64,000 nt of DNA from an uncultured Bacilli bacterium (GCA_934098505.1 CAKOOR010000005.1:52065-116064); one strand, 5' to 3'. Shown: positions 47,202-55,411, numbered from the stretch's first letter. Translations and numbers: made by a program. The notes: generated by a model not told the origin, from the letters alone.

Positions 47202-47447
47202 TTAAGCAGTAAGAGGATTAAAAAACAACAACAAAAAGCAAAATGCAAATAACAACAAAATAAATATTGCAGTAATAATTAAAATACTCATTACCGAATG
47301 AACAACATCATCTTTTGTTTCAGGATTACGGCCAATTGCTTCGGCTACTTTTCCGCCTAAAATTCCTACGCCAATTCCTAAGCCTAAAAAAGCTAGACCA
47401 ATCATTAAACCAATACAATTGGCTGTAGCAGCTAACACTGTTTCCAT
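47202..47447 (-). CDS. F-type c-subunit-like proteolipid lacking the ion-binding carboxylate
   Basis: 81 aa helical hairpin. Helix 1 has the Gly-rich packing motif GLGIGVGILGGKVAEAIGRNPE (G22-E43 region) followed by the cytoplasmic loop of true c subunits. In helix 2 the residue aligned with the essential Glu/Asp (17 after the RNPE Glu) is Ala60, and helix 2 (48-76) has no acidic residue. The C-terminal NPL is kept. The start ATG 47447 has AGGAG 7 nt upstream; the longer open frame to 47591 is spurious. Own promoter and terminator. It should form a ring that cannot carry protons or sodium. Confidence 0.85.
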   Translation of the reverse strand: METVLAATANCIGLMIGLAFLGLGIGVGILGGKVAEAIGRNPETKDDVVHSVMSILIITAIFILLLFAFCFLLLFFNPLTA

Positions 47448-47475
47448 AACACATCTCCTATTTTTTCTATAAAGA

Positions 47476-47504
47476 ATTATAACATTTGACCATTTTGGTG
47501 TCAA
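47476..47504 (-). promoter_or_regulatory. Perfect-consensus sigma-A promoter of the c-like gene
   Basis: TTGACA (47504-47499), spacer of exactly 17 nt, TATAAT (47481-47476). The start of transcription would be about 20 nt before the ATG. This is the strongest promoter seen in the window. Confidence 0.85.
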
Positions 47505-47509
47505 CCACC

Positions 47510-47707
47510 ATGCACTAAAGGATAGTGTAAAAATGTTTTGTAAAAATGCATAAAAAAAAGAAGAAACTCTTGGTATAATATACCTAAACAATCAGAAAAG
47601 GAGTTTCTTCTATGAACATAATAACGCAAAATATCGAAAATAGCATCAAAAATATTTTAAAAAGGATATGCAATATGATTTTTTGTTACTATTCACAGCC
47701 CAGATAA
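47510..47707 (+). mobile_element. Left-end remnant of a second insertion element (ISLre2-like)
   Basis: A plus-strand 31-codon frame (47612-47707, MNIITQNIENSIKNILKR...) starts 11 nt after AAGGAG and has a -10-like TATAAT. An 11-bp inverted repeat, AGAAGAAACTC (47559-47569) / GAGTTTCTTCT (47601-47611), brackets the leader and would hide the ribosome site in read-through RNA, as many IS leaders do. The frame runs into the terminal repeat of the IS66-type element at 47685. The family guess rests on the N-terminal helix only. Confidence 0.4.
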
Positions 47708-47717
47708 TTAACTACAC

Positions 47718-47757
47718 CAAAAAAAGATGAAATTATTTTGATTTTTCATCTTTTTTA
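47718..47757 (-). terminator. Hairpin at the transposase 3' end
   Basis: AAAAAGATGAAA/TTTCATCTTTTT stem around the stop codon with T-rich flanks on both strands, just inside the IS end; would limit transcription into the c-gene promoter region. Confidence 0.6.
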
Positions 47758-49352
47758 TTTGCAAGTATTTCCGATAATTTTAATGGCTTATCATTCATTA
47801 AAGCCATGAGAGCACTTGTTGGGTTAATTCCATTTCTATAGCATGTTTCAATATAAGTTTTTATATCTGCAAAATATCTTGCATAGTTTATATTTTGAAA
47901 TTGTCCTGATACTTTCATTTTTGACTTAGTTGGTCTTAATGCGCGTTCACTTAGATTATCATCACTTGGTAAATTAAAGTCATACATCCATATAAAATAA
48001 TTATCTTTATATTCTAAAATTCTTAATATTAAGGCATTCTCAGTTTTAGAATAATGCCCATTTGGATTTGTTCTTATTTCTTCTAATCCATCTAATAGAA
48101 TTTCATCATATTTTTGATTAAAATTACTTAAATATGCGTCATCAAAAGAATCATAACCATTTTCTGTATATGATTTTCTATCATGTATATTCTTCTGTAC
48201 CAATTCTTTAAACTTTTTACACCAAGTATGATTGGTGTTAACATAGCATTTTTCTAAATCTCTTATTAAATGAACATTACATTCTAAATTTTGATAACTA
48301 TATTTGTAACTTATCTTATTATGATCATGCATTACTGTTACATTCTTAGCTAATGTATTTAAAATGCCATCTTCGTTAATACCTTCCTCATCTTTATGTT
48401 CATGAGCAGTGTATAAAGCAAGATTCTCGTTACCATAAAACCTCAGACATGCTCTTTTGGTATTTATCATTATAACAGTGTCATCCCAATATAGTTGTGA
48501 TTGCTTAAAAATTTCTTTTTTGACATCTTCTTTAAAACTTGCCAATTTAGTCGAGGCTTGTCTTTGTAATTTAACAATGAATTCTTCACTCATATTTATG
48601 GTATTTTCAGAGAATCCACTTATTATTTTTCTTATTTTATTCATTGGTACATTGCCTTCGTTTGCCAAAGTAAGAACGACTGATTTAATTTCAGCACCAT
48701 ACTGATTTTCTTCTTTTAAATGGTTTGGAATTGCTTGATGAACTTCTTTATGACATTCAGAACACTCATATTTTATAAAGTGATTTCTTCTTTTAATTGG
48801 AACAAATCTATAACTTAATTCATCCTTGCAAATTTCTCCAATCTCTTTTAATTTTCCATGGCAAGTTGGACATTTTTCAAGAGTATACTCTACATTATCA
48901 GTTATTTCATCATCGTTAAATTTTTCTAACTTGTGTTTTAGATGACCAATTTGACCGCCTTTTAATTTATTAGATTTTTGTCTTGAGTTAGGAATTACTT
49001 TCTTTTTATTAATTGAAGTTTGGCTAGTTGGGATTCCAGCATTTGTACCATCAATATTTAACAAAGCCCTTAGTCTTGCGATTTCTCTATCTTGTTCTTC
49101 AATTTTTTTATCTTTTTGATCTAATAAAGGTTGATATTTTCTGGCAGCATTATCATCAGCTTGTTGAATTGCGATGTTAAGTTGTCTTTCTTTTGTATTA
49201 TATTTTGATTGTAATAGTTGATATTCATATTTTAATTGTTTATATTCATCTGATTTTTTATCATATTTGTTCAATAATTGCTGATAATTGTTTTCATATA
49301 ATTTTTCATAATTTGCCATTTTTAACATCATCATGTATCTGTATAATGGCAT
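47733..49352 (-). CDS. IS66-family transposase (TnpC-like)
   Basis: 539 aa. Coiled-coil N-terminus (about 15-95, LLNKYDKKSDEYKQLKYEYQ), Cys-rich zinc-binding region (KCPTCHGKL ... KYECSECHK), then the catalytic DDE domain including LYWDDTVIMINTKRACL and the C-terminal LPSDDNLSERALRPTKSKMK conserved in IS66 transposases. Length is usual. IS66 accessory genes tnpA and tnpB are missing, as in single-gene members. A methionine at about residue 13 (MANYEKLY) may be the true start. The frame is intact so it could be active. Confidence 0.88.
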   Translation of the reverse strand: MPLYRYMMMLKMANYEKLYENNYQQLLNKYDKKSDEYKQLKYEYQLLQSKYNTKERQLNIAIQQADDNAARKYQPLLDQKDKKIEEQDREIARLRALLNIDGTNAGIPTSQTSINKKKVIPNSRQKSNKLKGGQIGHLKHKLEKFNDDEITDNVEYTLEKCPTCHGKLKEIGEICKDELSYRFVPIKRRNHFIKYECSECHKEVHQAIPNHLKEENQYGAEIKSVVLTLANEGNVPMNKIRKIISGFSENTINMSEEFIVKLQRQASTKLASFKEDVKKEIFKQSQLYWDDTVIMINTKRACLRFYGNENLALYTAHEHKDEEGINEDGILNTLAKNVTVMHDHNKISYKYSYQNLECNVHLIRDLEKCYVNTNHTWCKKFKELVQKNIHDRKSYTENGYDSFDDAYLSNFNQKYDEILLDGLEEIRTNPNGHYSKTENALILRILEYKDNYFIWMYDFNLPSDDNLSERALRPTKSKMKVSGQFQNINYARYFADIKTYIETCYRNGINPTSALMALMNDKPLKLSEILANKKDEKSK

Positions 49353-49481
49353 TATATCGAAAGGTTTTATTAAAGTTCAGAAAAACATTGCTATAATACA
49401 AAAAAATGCCTTTAAAAGACATTTTCTACTAACATCATTGCATAATTATAGTTCAAGGCTGTGAATAGTAACTAGTATTAA

Positions 49482-50231
49482 CTACTTTTTATCATTTTCA
49501 AACATTTTATTTTGCATACCTTCAGGATTTTCCAAATATAATTTATATAATTGATAAATATCTGTATCTTTATATTTAACTTCTTGAAAATCATTATTTA
49601 AATCAAATATTTTAGAATTACGATAACTTATTAAAATAGGAGAATGAGTTGCTATTATAAACTGACTTCCTTGTTTAACTAAATCATCGATTAGACAAAG
49701 TAAAGATAATTGACTTTGAGCTGATAAAGCGGCTTCAGGTTCATCTAAAATATAAAGTCCATGGTCAGTAAAACGATTTTGTATTACTTTTAAGAAAGAT
49801 TCGCCATGGGAACATTTATGAAGATCACCACCATAATATTTATAAAGATTAACATATCCACTCTTAACTAAATTTTCTATTTCTGAAGAAAAGTTATAAA
49901 AGCTTTCAGCTCTTAAGAAAAATTTCATCTTTGGTTTATAAATGTTAGTTATTCTTAAATATTTATATAATTCAGAAGTTGTATCATTAGTATCATAAGA
50001 AAAGTTTTGGGTACCTCCTTCTTTTGGCAAGCCTAAATTAACGGCAATTGCTTCGATGAAGGTTGATTTACCAATGCCATTTTCTCCAATAAAGAAAGTT
50101 ACAGGACTGTCTATGTTTAATTCCGTAAAGTTTTTAACAATTGGAATTGCAAATGGATAATTAGAAAAATCCGGTATCATTTTTCTATCTAAAATTATTT
50201 TTGTTAAATATAGTTGTTTATTAAAATTCAT
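49482..50231 (-). CDS. AAA/ABC-type ATPase of the RecF/AAA_21 class
   Basis: 249 aa soluble protein. Walker A FFIGENGIGKSTFIEAIA (about 47-56), a signature-like CSHGESFLKV, Walker B LYILDEPEAALS, and an H-loop IIATHSPILIS. These features are typical of stand-alone ABC-like ATPases (COG3910). No nuclease or membrane partner lies beside it, although such proteins often act in defence or repair. AAGGGGG precedes the ATG. Located between the IS and the glycine-rich protein genes. Confidence 0.8.
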   Translation of the reverse strand: MNFNKQLYLTKIILDRKMIPDFSNYPFAIPIVKNFTELNIDSPVTFFIGENGIGKSTFIEAIAVNLGLPKEGGTQNFSYDTNDTTSELYKYLRITNIYKPKMKFFLRAESFYNFSSEIENLVKSGYVNLYKYYGGDLHKCSHGESFLKVIQNRFTDHGLYILDEPEAALSAQSQLSLLCLIDDLVKQGSQFIIATHSPILISYRNSKIFDLNNDFQEVKYKDTDIYQLYKLYLENPEGMQNKMFENDKK

Positions 50232-50382
50232 TTTGCCCCCTTGTTGCTAAAGATGAATAATATTTATATTTATTAATTATAAAATATTAATAAATCATAT
50301 CTAAATAATAACATTTTTAATTAGTTATTAAAAGATATTAATCAACCTATTTAAAGTATTTACTGTTTCTAATTTATAAATT

Positions 50383-51477
50383 TTAACTTAATAAAGTTAT
50401 CTTGGCATAGCCATTACCTTTTTTAGCACAATTTTCGGTTGGTGTTTCTTCACTACAGGTTGTTGATGTAGTTTTAGTATCAGTATCGGTTGATGCTGTA
50501 CAATTATAACAGTACATGGCTTTATCGCTTAATAAAGAATTACCTATATAACCAGAACCACCAGAACCAGGTGCTGTGTTGGTGCTACCACCTAAACCAC
50601 CGTAGTAGCCACCGCCACCACCGCCGCCTGGTGCTCCAGTATTGTTTGCTCCATCACCACCTAGCCCAAATTTATAACCTGACGTTTGCGTACCACCAGT
50701 AATAACTTTACCATCTCTATCTTTTGCACTATTTCCAGTAATACCACCACCAGCACCACCAGTATTAGTCCACGAACCGCCTCCGCCGCCAGCGGCCACA
50801 ATTAAAATATCATTTTGATTATTTTCTAAAGTTGATAGAAGGCCAGATACTTTAGCGATATGCGTAGCACCACCGCCTCCGCCGCTGGCTTCATCATCTT
50901 TTTTATCCCAATGCGATATGCCACCGCCATTATAACCACCGGCAATATCATACACGCTTAAAAATCCTCTAGCACCTTTTCCACCAACATTAATATAAAT
51001 AATATCACCTTTATTTAAAGTAACATTACCAACGGAATATCCCCCCATTGAACCAGTTTCCTTCTTGACATTATCAGCAATACTATTGCCACCTTGACCG
51101 CCCCAAACTTCTAATTTATAAAGGCCTGTCTTAGGTATAACTAAACTCTGTTCGTTATTTGTGTAGTCATATTCTTGAATTGTTTTAAACTTAAAATAAA
51201 CATTACATTTAGTATTACTACTACCACCAGAAAATATTAAGCCCCAATTTTCACTATCCCAAGATACATCAACATCTGGTGTACAACTTACTTTTTCGAC
51301 TTCGTACCCTTCATTTTTTTTAGGCAAAGTACTAGAATAAACTCCATCTATATAAGCAGCAATTATATTTTCTTCATTTACATCTGATTGTACATACTTG
51401 TTAGTATTAAAAATTCTATAATTTAAACAAAACATGAATACTATTAAGCTTATTAAAATAATTTTTTTCTTGAACAT
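50383..51477 (-). CDS. Membrane-anchored ALK/LTK-type glycine-rich surface protein (one domain)
   Basis: 364 aa. N-terminal membrane helix (about 3-20), a short Cys-containing beta module ending in SNTKCNVYFKF, then one glycine-rich domain (about 110-360): TGLYKLEVWGGQGG, ASGGGGGATHIAKVSG, ILIVAAGGGGGSW, GGGGGGYYGGLGG, ending CYNCTAST..TTCSEETPTENC. Such domains, named for ALK/LTK receptors, also occur in bacterial surface proteins. The last six Cys probably form disulfides. Third copy of a repeat present twice in the next gene, with very similar DNA. Confidence 0.75.
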   Translation of the reverse strand: MFKKKIILISLIVFMFCLNYRIFNTNKYVQSDVNEENIIAAYIDGVYSSTLPKKNEGYEVEKVSCTPDVDVSWDSENWGLIFSGGSSNTKCNVYFKFKTIQEYDYTNNEQSLVIPKTGLYKLEVWGGQGGNSIADNVKKETGSMGGYSVGNVTLNKGDIIYINVGGKGARGFLSVYDIAGGYNGGGISHWDKKDDEASGGGGGATHIAKVSGLLSTLENNQNDILIVAAGGGGGSWTNTGGAGGGITGNSAKDRDGKVITGGTQTSGYKFGLGGDGANNTGAPGGGGGGGYYGGLGGSTNTAPGSGGSGYIGNSLLSDKAMYCYNCTASTDTDTKTTSTTCSEETPTENCAKKGNGYAKITLLS

Positions 51478-51506
51478 AATTCACATCCATCTTTCCAGAA
51501 TTATTA

Positions 51507-53681
51507 TTACTCATTTAAATAAGTAATTTTAACATAACCATTGCCTTTTTTCGCACAGTTTTCAGTTGGCGTTTCTTCTACACAAGTAGTTGTTATAGTT
51601 TTTGTATCAGTATCACTTGATTCAGTACAATTATAACAATACATGGCTTTATCACTAAGTAAAGAATTGCCGATATATCCAGAGCCACCGCCACCTGGGG
51701 CTGTGTTGGTACTACCACCGGTACCACCGTAGTAGCCGGCGCCACCGCCGCCGCCTGGTGCTCCAGTGTTATTTGCGCCCGCACCGCCTAGACCAAATTT
51801 GTAGCCTGACGTTTGAGTAGCACCAGCAACAACTTTACCATCTCTATCTTTTGCACTATTTCCAGTAATACCACCGCCAGAACCAGCAGTATTTGTCCAT
51901 GAACCACCACCGCCGCCACCAGCGATAATTAAAATATTATCTTTAGTATTTTCTAAATTTGATAAAAGACCAGAAACTTTGGCAATATGTGTAGCGCCAC
52001 CGCCGCCACCACTGGCTTCATCATCATATTTATCCCAATGGGATATACCACCGCCATTATAACCACCACTTATATCATTTTGATTAAGAATTCCATCTTG
52101 ACCTCTACCAGCTATATTAATATATAGTTTATCACCTTTACTCAAACTTACTTTACCACTAGCATAACTACCATATCCACCAGTTTCTTTATAAACATTA
52201 TTAGCTATGCTATTTCCACCTTGACCGCCCCACACTTCTAATTTATAAAATCCAGAATATGGAAGAGAAATAACAATTTCATTTCCTGTATAATCAAAAT
52301 TAAATGATTCTCTATATTCGAAATAAATTTTACAAGTATCATTAGTACTTAATTCTTCAGCTTCAGCTACCCATTTCTCTTCATTCCATGAAACACTTGA
52401 ACCATTTTCACAAACAACCTTAGTTGCTTTATGCATTTCTTTACTAGGAAGTTCATCAACTTTAACATTATCAACATAATACTCGTTTATAAGTAAGAAA
52501 ATTTGTGAAATTCGAACATAACCATTATTTTGTTTGGAACAATTTTCTGTCGGACTATCATCAGCACAAGTCGTATTTACCGTTTTAGTGTTTAATTCTG
52601 ATGATTCTAAACAATTAAAGCAATACATGGTTTTATTTTTAAGCAAAGAATTACCGATATAGCCAGAGCCACCACTACCAGGAGCTGTATCAGCTGTGCC
52701 GCCTAAACCACCATAGTAACCAGCGCCGCCGCCACCACCTGGAGCAAGAATATTATTGGCACCGGCGCCACCTAATCCAAATTTATACCCAGAACTCTGA
52801 GTAGCGCCTTCAACAACGCCATTATCTCTATCTTTTGCACTATTTCCAGTAATACCACCGCCAGCACCACCAATATTTGTCCAAGCACCACCACCGCCGC
52901 CGCCTGCGACTATTAAAATATTATCTTTATTATTTTCTAAAGTTGATAAAAGACCAGAAACTTTGGCAATATGTGTAGCGCCACCACCGCCACCACTAGC
53001 TTCATCATCATATTTATCCCAATGAGATATGCCACCACCATTATAACCACCACTTATATCATTTTTATTAAGAACACCATCTTCGCCTCGACCACCAACA
53101 TTTACATAAAGAGTGGTGCCTTTTTGTAAAAAAATATCGCCTATTGCATAACCGCCTTTACCACCAGTTTCTTGATATTCGCCATTAGAAATACTATTTC
53201 CTCCTTGAGCACCCCAAGCTTCTAACCTATATAATCCAGTAGCTGGAACATTAAAAGTTGCTTCGTTACCAATGTAATCGAAATCAGTTATACTACCAGT
53301 TCCAAAATAAATATTACATTTCGTCCTTTTAACAACATTATAAATAGATAATTTCCAATTAGTATTTGACCACGACGTTACAGCATCATTATCACAGCTT
53401 GTTTTTAAATATACATAACCAGTATCTTTCTTTGGAATACCATCAGCTTTAGTTCCATTTATGTAGGCATTTAGAACTATATCACCTCGACTAAAATCAC
53501 CTACTGTCGTTCTTATTACTTCTTGCTCTTCACTCACAAAATATTTAGAATAAGTAAAGTATATTCCTAAAAAGACACACAAAAGACATGATAAAGTTAT
53601 ATAAAAATACTTAGAATTATTTTTGAAAAAACGTTTTATCTTTAATATTCTTAAATATCTCTCTTTATTAAACTTCTTCAT
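51507..53681 (-). CDS. Membrane-anchored surface protein with two ALK/LTK-type glycine-rich domains
   Basis: 724 aa. N-terminal membrane helix (about 23-42), then two tandem units, each a Cys module (ending KCNIYF and CKIYFEY) followed by a glycine-rich domain: about 130-395 and about 460-724. Landmarks: LEAWGAQGG and LEVWGGQGG, ASGGGGGATHIAKVSG in both, and C-terminal Cys clusters. The units are close copies of the 364-aa neighbour, so this is recent duplication. The same domain type occurs in the 3262-aa giant protein, which links this pair to the ATPase cluster. It lies directly downstream of the inverted-repeat segment at 53776-54055. Confidence 0.78.
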   Translation of the reverse strand: MKKFNKERYLRILKIKRFFKNNSKYFYITLSCLLCVFLGIYFTYSKYFVSEEQEVIRTTVGDFSRGDIVLNAYINGTKADGIPKKDTGYVYLKTSCDNDAVTSWSNTNWKLSIYNVVKRTKCNIYFGTGSITDFDYIGNEATFNVPATGLYRLEAWGAQGGNSISNGEYQETGGKGGYAIGDIFLQKGTTLYVNVGGRGEDGVLNKNDISGGYNGGGISHWDKYDDEASGGGGGATHIAKVSGLLSTLENNKDNILIVAGGGGGGAWTNIGGAGGGITGNSAKDRDNGVVEGATQSSGYKFGLGGAGANNILAPGGGGGAGYYGGLGGTADTAPGSGGSGYIGNSLLKNKTMYCFNCLESSELNTKTVNTTCADDSPTENCSKQNNGYVRISQIFLLINEYYVDNVKVDELPSKEMHKATKVVCENGSSVSWNEEKWVAEAEELSTNDTCKIYFEYRESFNFDYTGNEIVISLPYSGFYKLEVWGGQGGNSIANNVYKETGGYGSYASGKVSLSKGDKLYINIAGRGQDGILNQNDISGGYNGGGISHWDKYDDEASGGGGGATHIAKVSGLLSNLENTKDNILIIAGGGGGGSWTNTAGSGGGITGNSAKDRDGKVVAGATQTSGYKFGLGGAGANNTGAPGGGGGAGYYGGTGGSTNTAPGGGGSGYIGNSLLSDKAMYCYNCTESSDTDTKTITTTCVEETPTENCAKKGNGYVKITYLNE

Positions 53682-53775
53682 ATAAATAAGCTCCCATCAT
53701 CTATTATTATTTACAAATTTCAAAAAAATAATCCATCTAAATTAATTTACTCTATATTTTAAACGCATTTTAGCC

Positions 53776-54055
53776 TTCATAGAGTATATAACTCTATGAA
53801 AAAGCTAAGTAATTACTGGATTAAATGTGTATTTGACCAGAAAATTTGACCACAAAAATTATTGATTATTTGACTATTAAAAGCTTTGAAAACCCTTTTA
53901 ATATCTAAAGAAACAAGCAATTTAATTGACTACAATTTTGACTACAATAGGTTATTAAAAACTCTTTAAAATCTCTAAAATATATGGTATATTTATACTA
54001 TAAATTAAAAATAGATATCGATATTTAGCTTTCATAGAGTTATATACTCTATGAA
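53776..54055. repeat. 280-bp segment bounded by inverted 25-bp palindromic repeats, candidate invertible DNA
   Basis: Left copy 53776-53800 and right copy 54031-54055 are exact reverse complements. Each has 10-bp arms TTCATAGAGT/ACTCTATGAA around a 5-nt centre (ATATA left, TATAT right), the layout of a tyrosine-recombinase core site with an oriented crossover. A recombinase gene starts 250 bp to the right and a surface-protein gene starts 95 bp to the left. The rest of the 622-nt gap (53682-54303) has direct repeats of TTGAC type and no other gene. Confidence 0.65.
53832..53948 (+). repeat. TTGAC-type direct repeats inside the bounded segment
   Basis: TTTGACC at 53832 and 53845 (13 bp apart), TTTGACT at 53869, and TTGACTACAAT at 53926 and 53938 (12 bp apart). 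They resemble arm-type binding sites of phage-like integrases and might bind the N-terminal domain of the adjacent recombinase. Confidence 0.55.
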
Positions 54056-54303
54056 ATTTTTTAAAAATTATAATATAACCAACTATTTAAAAATAATGTA
54101 AAAAATCAACGAAATATAAATTATTAATTTAAAGATATATATGTCCTTATAATACCAGTAGTTCTTGCAAATGACCACTTAATTTAATAAACTATAATAA
54201 GGGTCTTTTTAATGCTATAATGATTAAAGTAAGAGAATAAATCATATAAAAACGTATATAATTAAGTCAAAATGCCATACTAAAAGTGATTGGAGAGATA
54301 AAA

Positions 54304-55371
54304 ATGGGACGTAAGGGAGAAAGTATTTTTAAAAGAAAAGATGGTCGTTATGAAGCCCGCTATATCAAAAATTACATTGGCGATACCGCTAAATATGGCT
54401 ATATTTATGGTAAAACTTATAGTGAAGTAAAAGAAAAAAGACGTCAAATAATGTTAGAAAAAGAAAAAAAGGTTAACGTCAGTAAAAGTAAATTTTCTAT
54501 ATATATTTTAAGATGGTTAGAGTCAAAAAAAGATAAAATTAAATTATCTAGTTATGCTACTTACGCCAACAAAGTAAAAAAACATATTATGCCGGATTTA
54601 GGCGATTACAAACTAAGTTCACTAAATAAAGAAACGATAGAAAGTTATTTAAATACCAAATCCATCTTTTTAGAAACCAATACTGTTCATGAAATAGGAA
54701 TGATTTTAAAACAAATTATTAAATTTTGCCATATTTATATTGATTTTGATATTCCTATCCGAAAGAAAAAAAATATTGATGTTTTTCAAAAAGAAGAAAT
54801 AATTCGTCTAGAAAACAATACTCTTCATTCTAACAATCCCATTTGTTTAGGAATCGGTCTTTGTTTATACACTGGTATTCGTATTGGCGAACTATGTGCA
54901 CTTCGAAAAGAAAATTTTGATTTAAAAAATGGTTTAATCTATATAAACCATACTTTAATTAGGGTTCGTTCGGATAATTATGAAAATAAAACTCGTGTCG
55001 TTTTAGACGATCCCAAAACTAACAATTCTAATCGTGTTGTTCCTATTGCTAATAAGTTACTACAACCATTAACTGAATACCTAAATACTTTTCCTAGTGA
55101 AAAAAACTATTTTTTAACCAATTCTTTTCATTATGTCGAACCCCGCTCTTATTATAATAAATATCTCTTTTATTTAAAAAAATGGGGGATTAAAAAACAT
55201 AAATTCCATGCTTTAAGACATACTTTTGCTACCAATGCTATCGAAAAAAATATGGACGTTAAAGCTTTAGCCGAAGTTTTAGGACATTCTAATGTCAGTA
55301 TAACTTTAAACCTTTATGTTCATCCTTCTCTAACCTATAAAAAGGACTGTATTGATAAAATATATAGTTAA
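54304..55371 (+). CDS. Tyrosine recombinase/phage-type integrase
   Basis: 355 aa. N-terminal arm-binding-like domain (GSIFKRKDGRYEARYI style start), a SAM-like core-binding domain (about 60-150), and a catalytic domain with Arg in YTGIRIGELCAL, Lys near DDPKTNNSNRVVP, HALRHTF (HxxR) and LGHSNVSITLNLYVH (His and nucleophile Tyr). All catalytic residues are present. The frame can be read from GTG 54286, but GGAGAG at 54292-54297 favours ATG 54304. No other phage or ICE gene is nearby, so it is a solitary recombinase, probably acting on the repeats just upstream. Confidence 0.88.
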   Translation: MGRKGESIFKRKDGRYEARYIKNYIGDTAKYGYIYGKTYSEVKEKRRQIMLEKEKKVNVSKSKFSIYILRWLESKKDKIKLSSYATYANKVKKHIMPDLGDYKLSSLNKETIESYLNTKSIFLETNTVHEIGMILKQIIKFCHIYIDFDIPIRKKKNIDVFQKEEIIRLENNTLHSNNPICLGIGLCLYTGIRIGELCALRKENFDLKNGLIYINHTLIRVRSDNYENKTRVVLDDPKTNNSNRVVPIANKLLQPLTEYLNTFPSEKNYFLTNSFHYVEPRSYYNKYLFYLKKWGIKKHKFHALRHTFATNAIEKNMDVKALAEVLGHSNVSITLNLYVHPSLTYKKDCIDKIYS

Positions 55372-55411
55372 AAAACCTTAATATGCTAATTAAAGCAAGT
55401 ATTAAGGTTTT
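55372..55411. terminator. Bidirectional terminator between integrase and GT-C gene
   Basis: Twelve-pair stem AAAACCTTAATA/TATTAAGGTTTT with A-rich and T-rich flanks serves the two convergent genes. Confidence 0.85.

Larger units (their letters stand above)
47685..49472 (-). mobile_element. IS66-type insertion sequence with 16-bp terminal inverted repeats
   Basis: Terminal repeats GTTACTATTCACAGCC at 47685-47700 and its exact complement at 49457-49472 enclose one transposase gene. No target-site duplication is visible in the adjoining 8 bp (GATTTTTT versus TAGTATTA), so the insertion is old, rearranged, or the ends lie slightly elsewhere. It interrupts the other element remnant on its left. 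Confidence 0.75.

Noticed and set aside
47448..47591. N-terminal extension of the c-like subunit to 129 aa
   Set aside because: The extension runs through the promoter and has no family similarity. AGGAG is correctly placed before ATG 47447, giving an 81-aa protein of normal c length.
24708..53681. Glycine- and Asn-rich giant proteins as collagen-like or amyloid repeats
   Set aside because: No Gly-X-Y periodicity; the glycine runs match the ALK/LTK-type glycine-rich domain with its flanking Cys, and the long region shows GLUG-type and Fn3-like patterns.
53776..54055. CRISPR array
   Set aside because: Only two repeat copies, inverted rather than direct, and no cas genes; they fit recombinase sites better.
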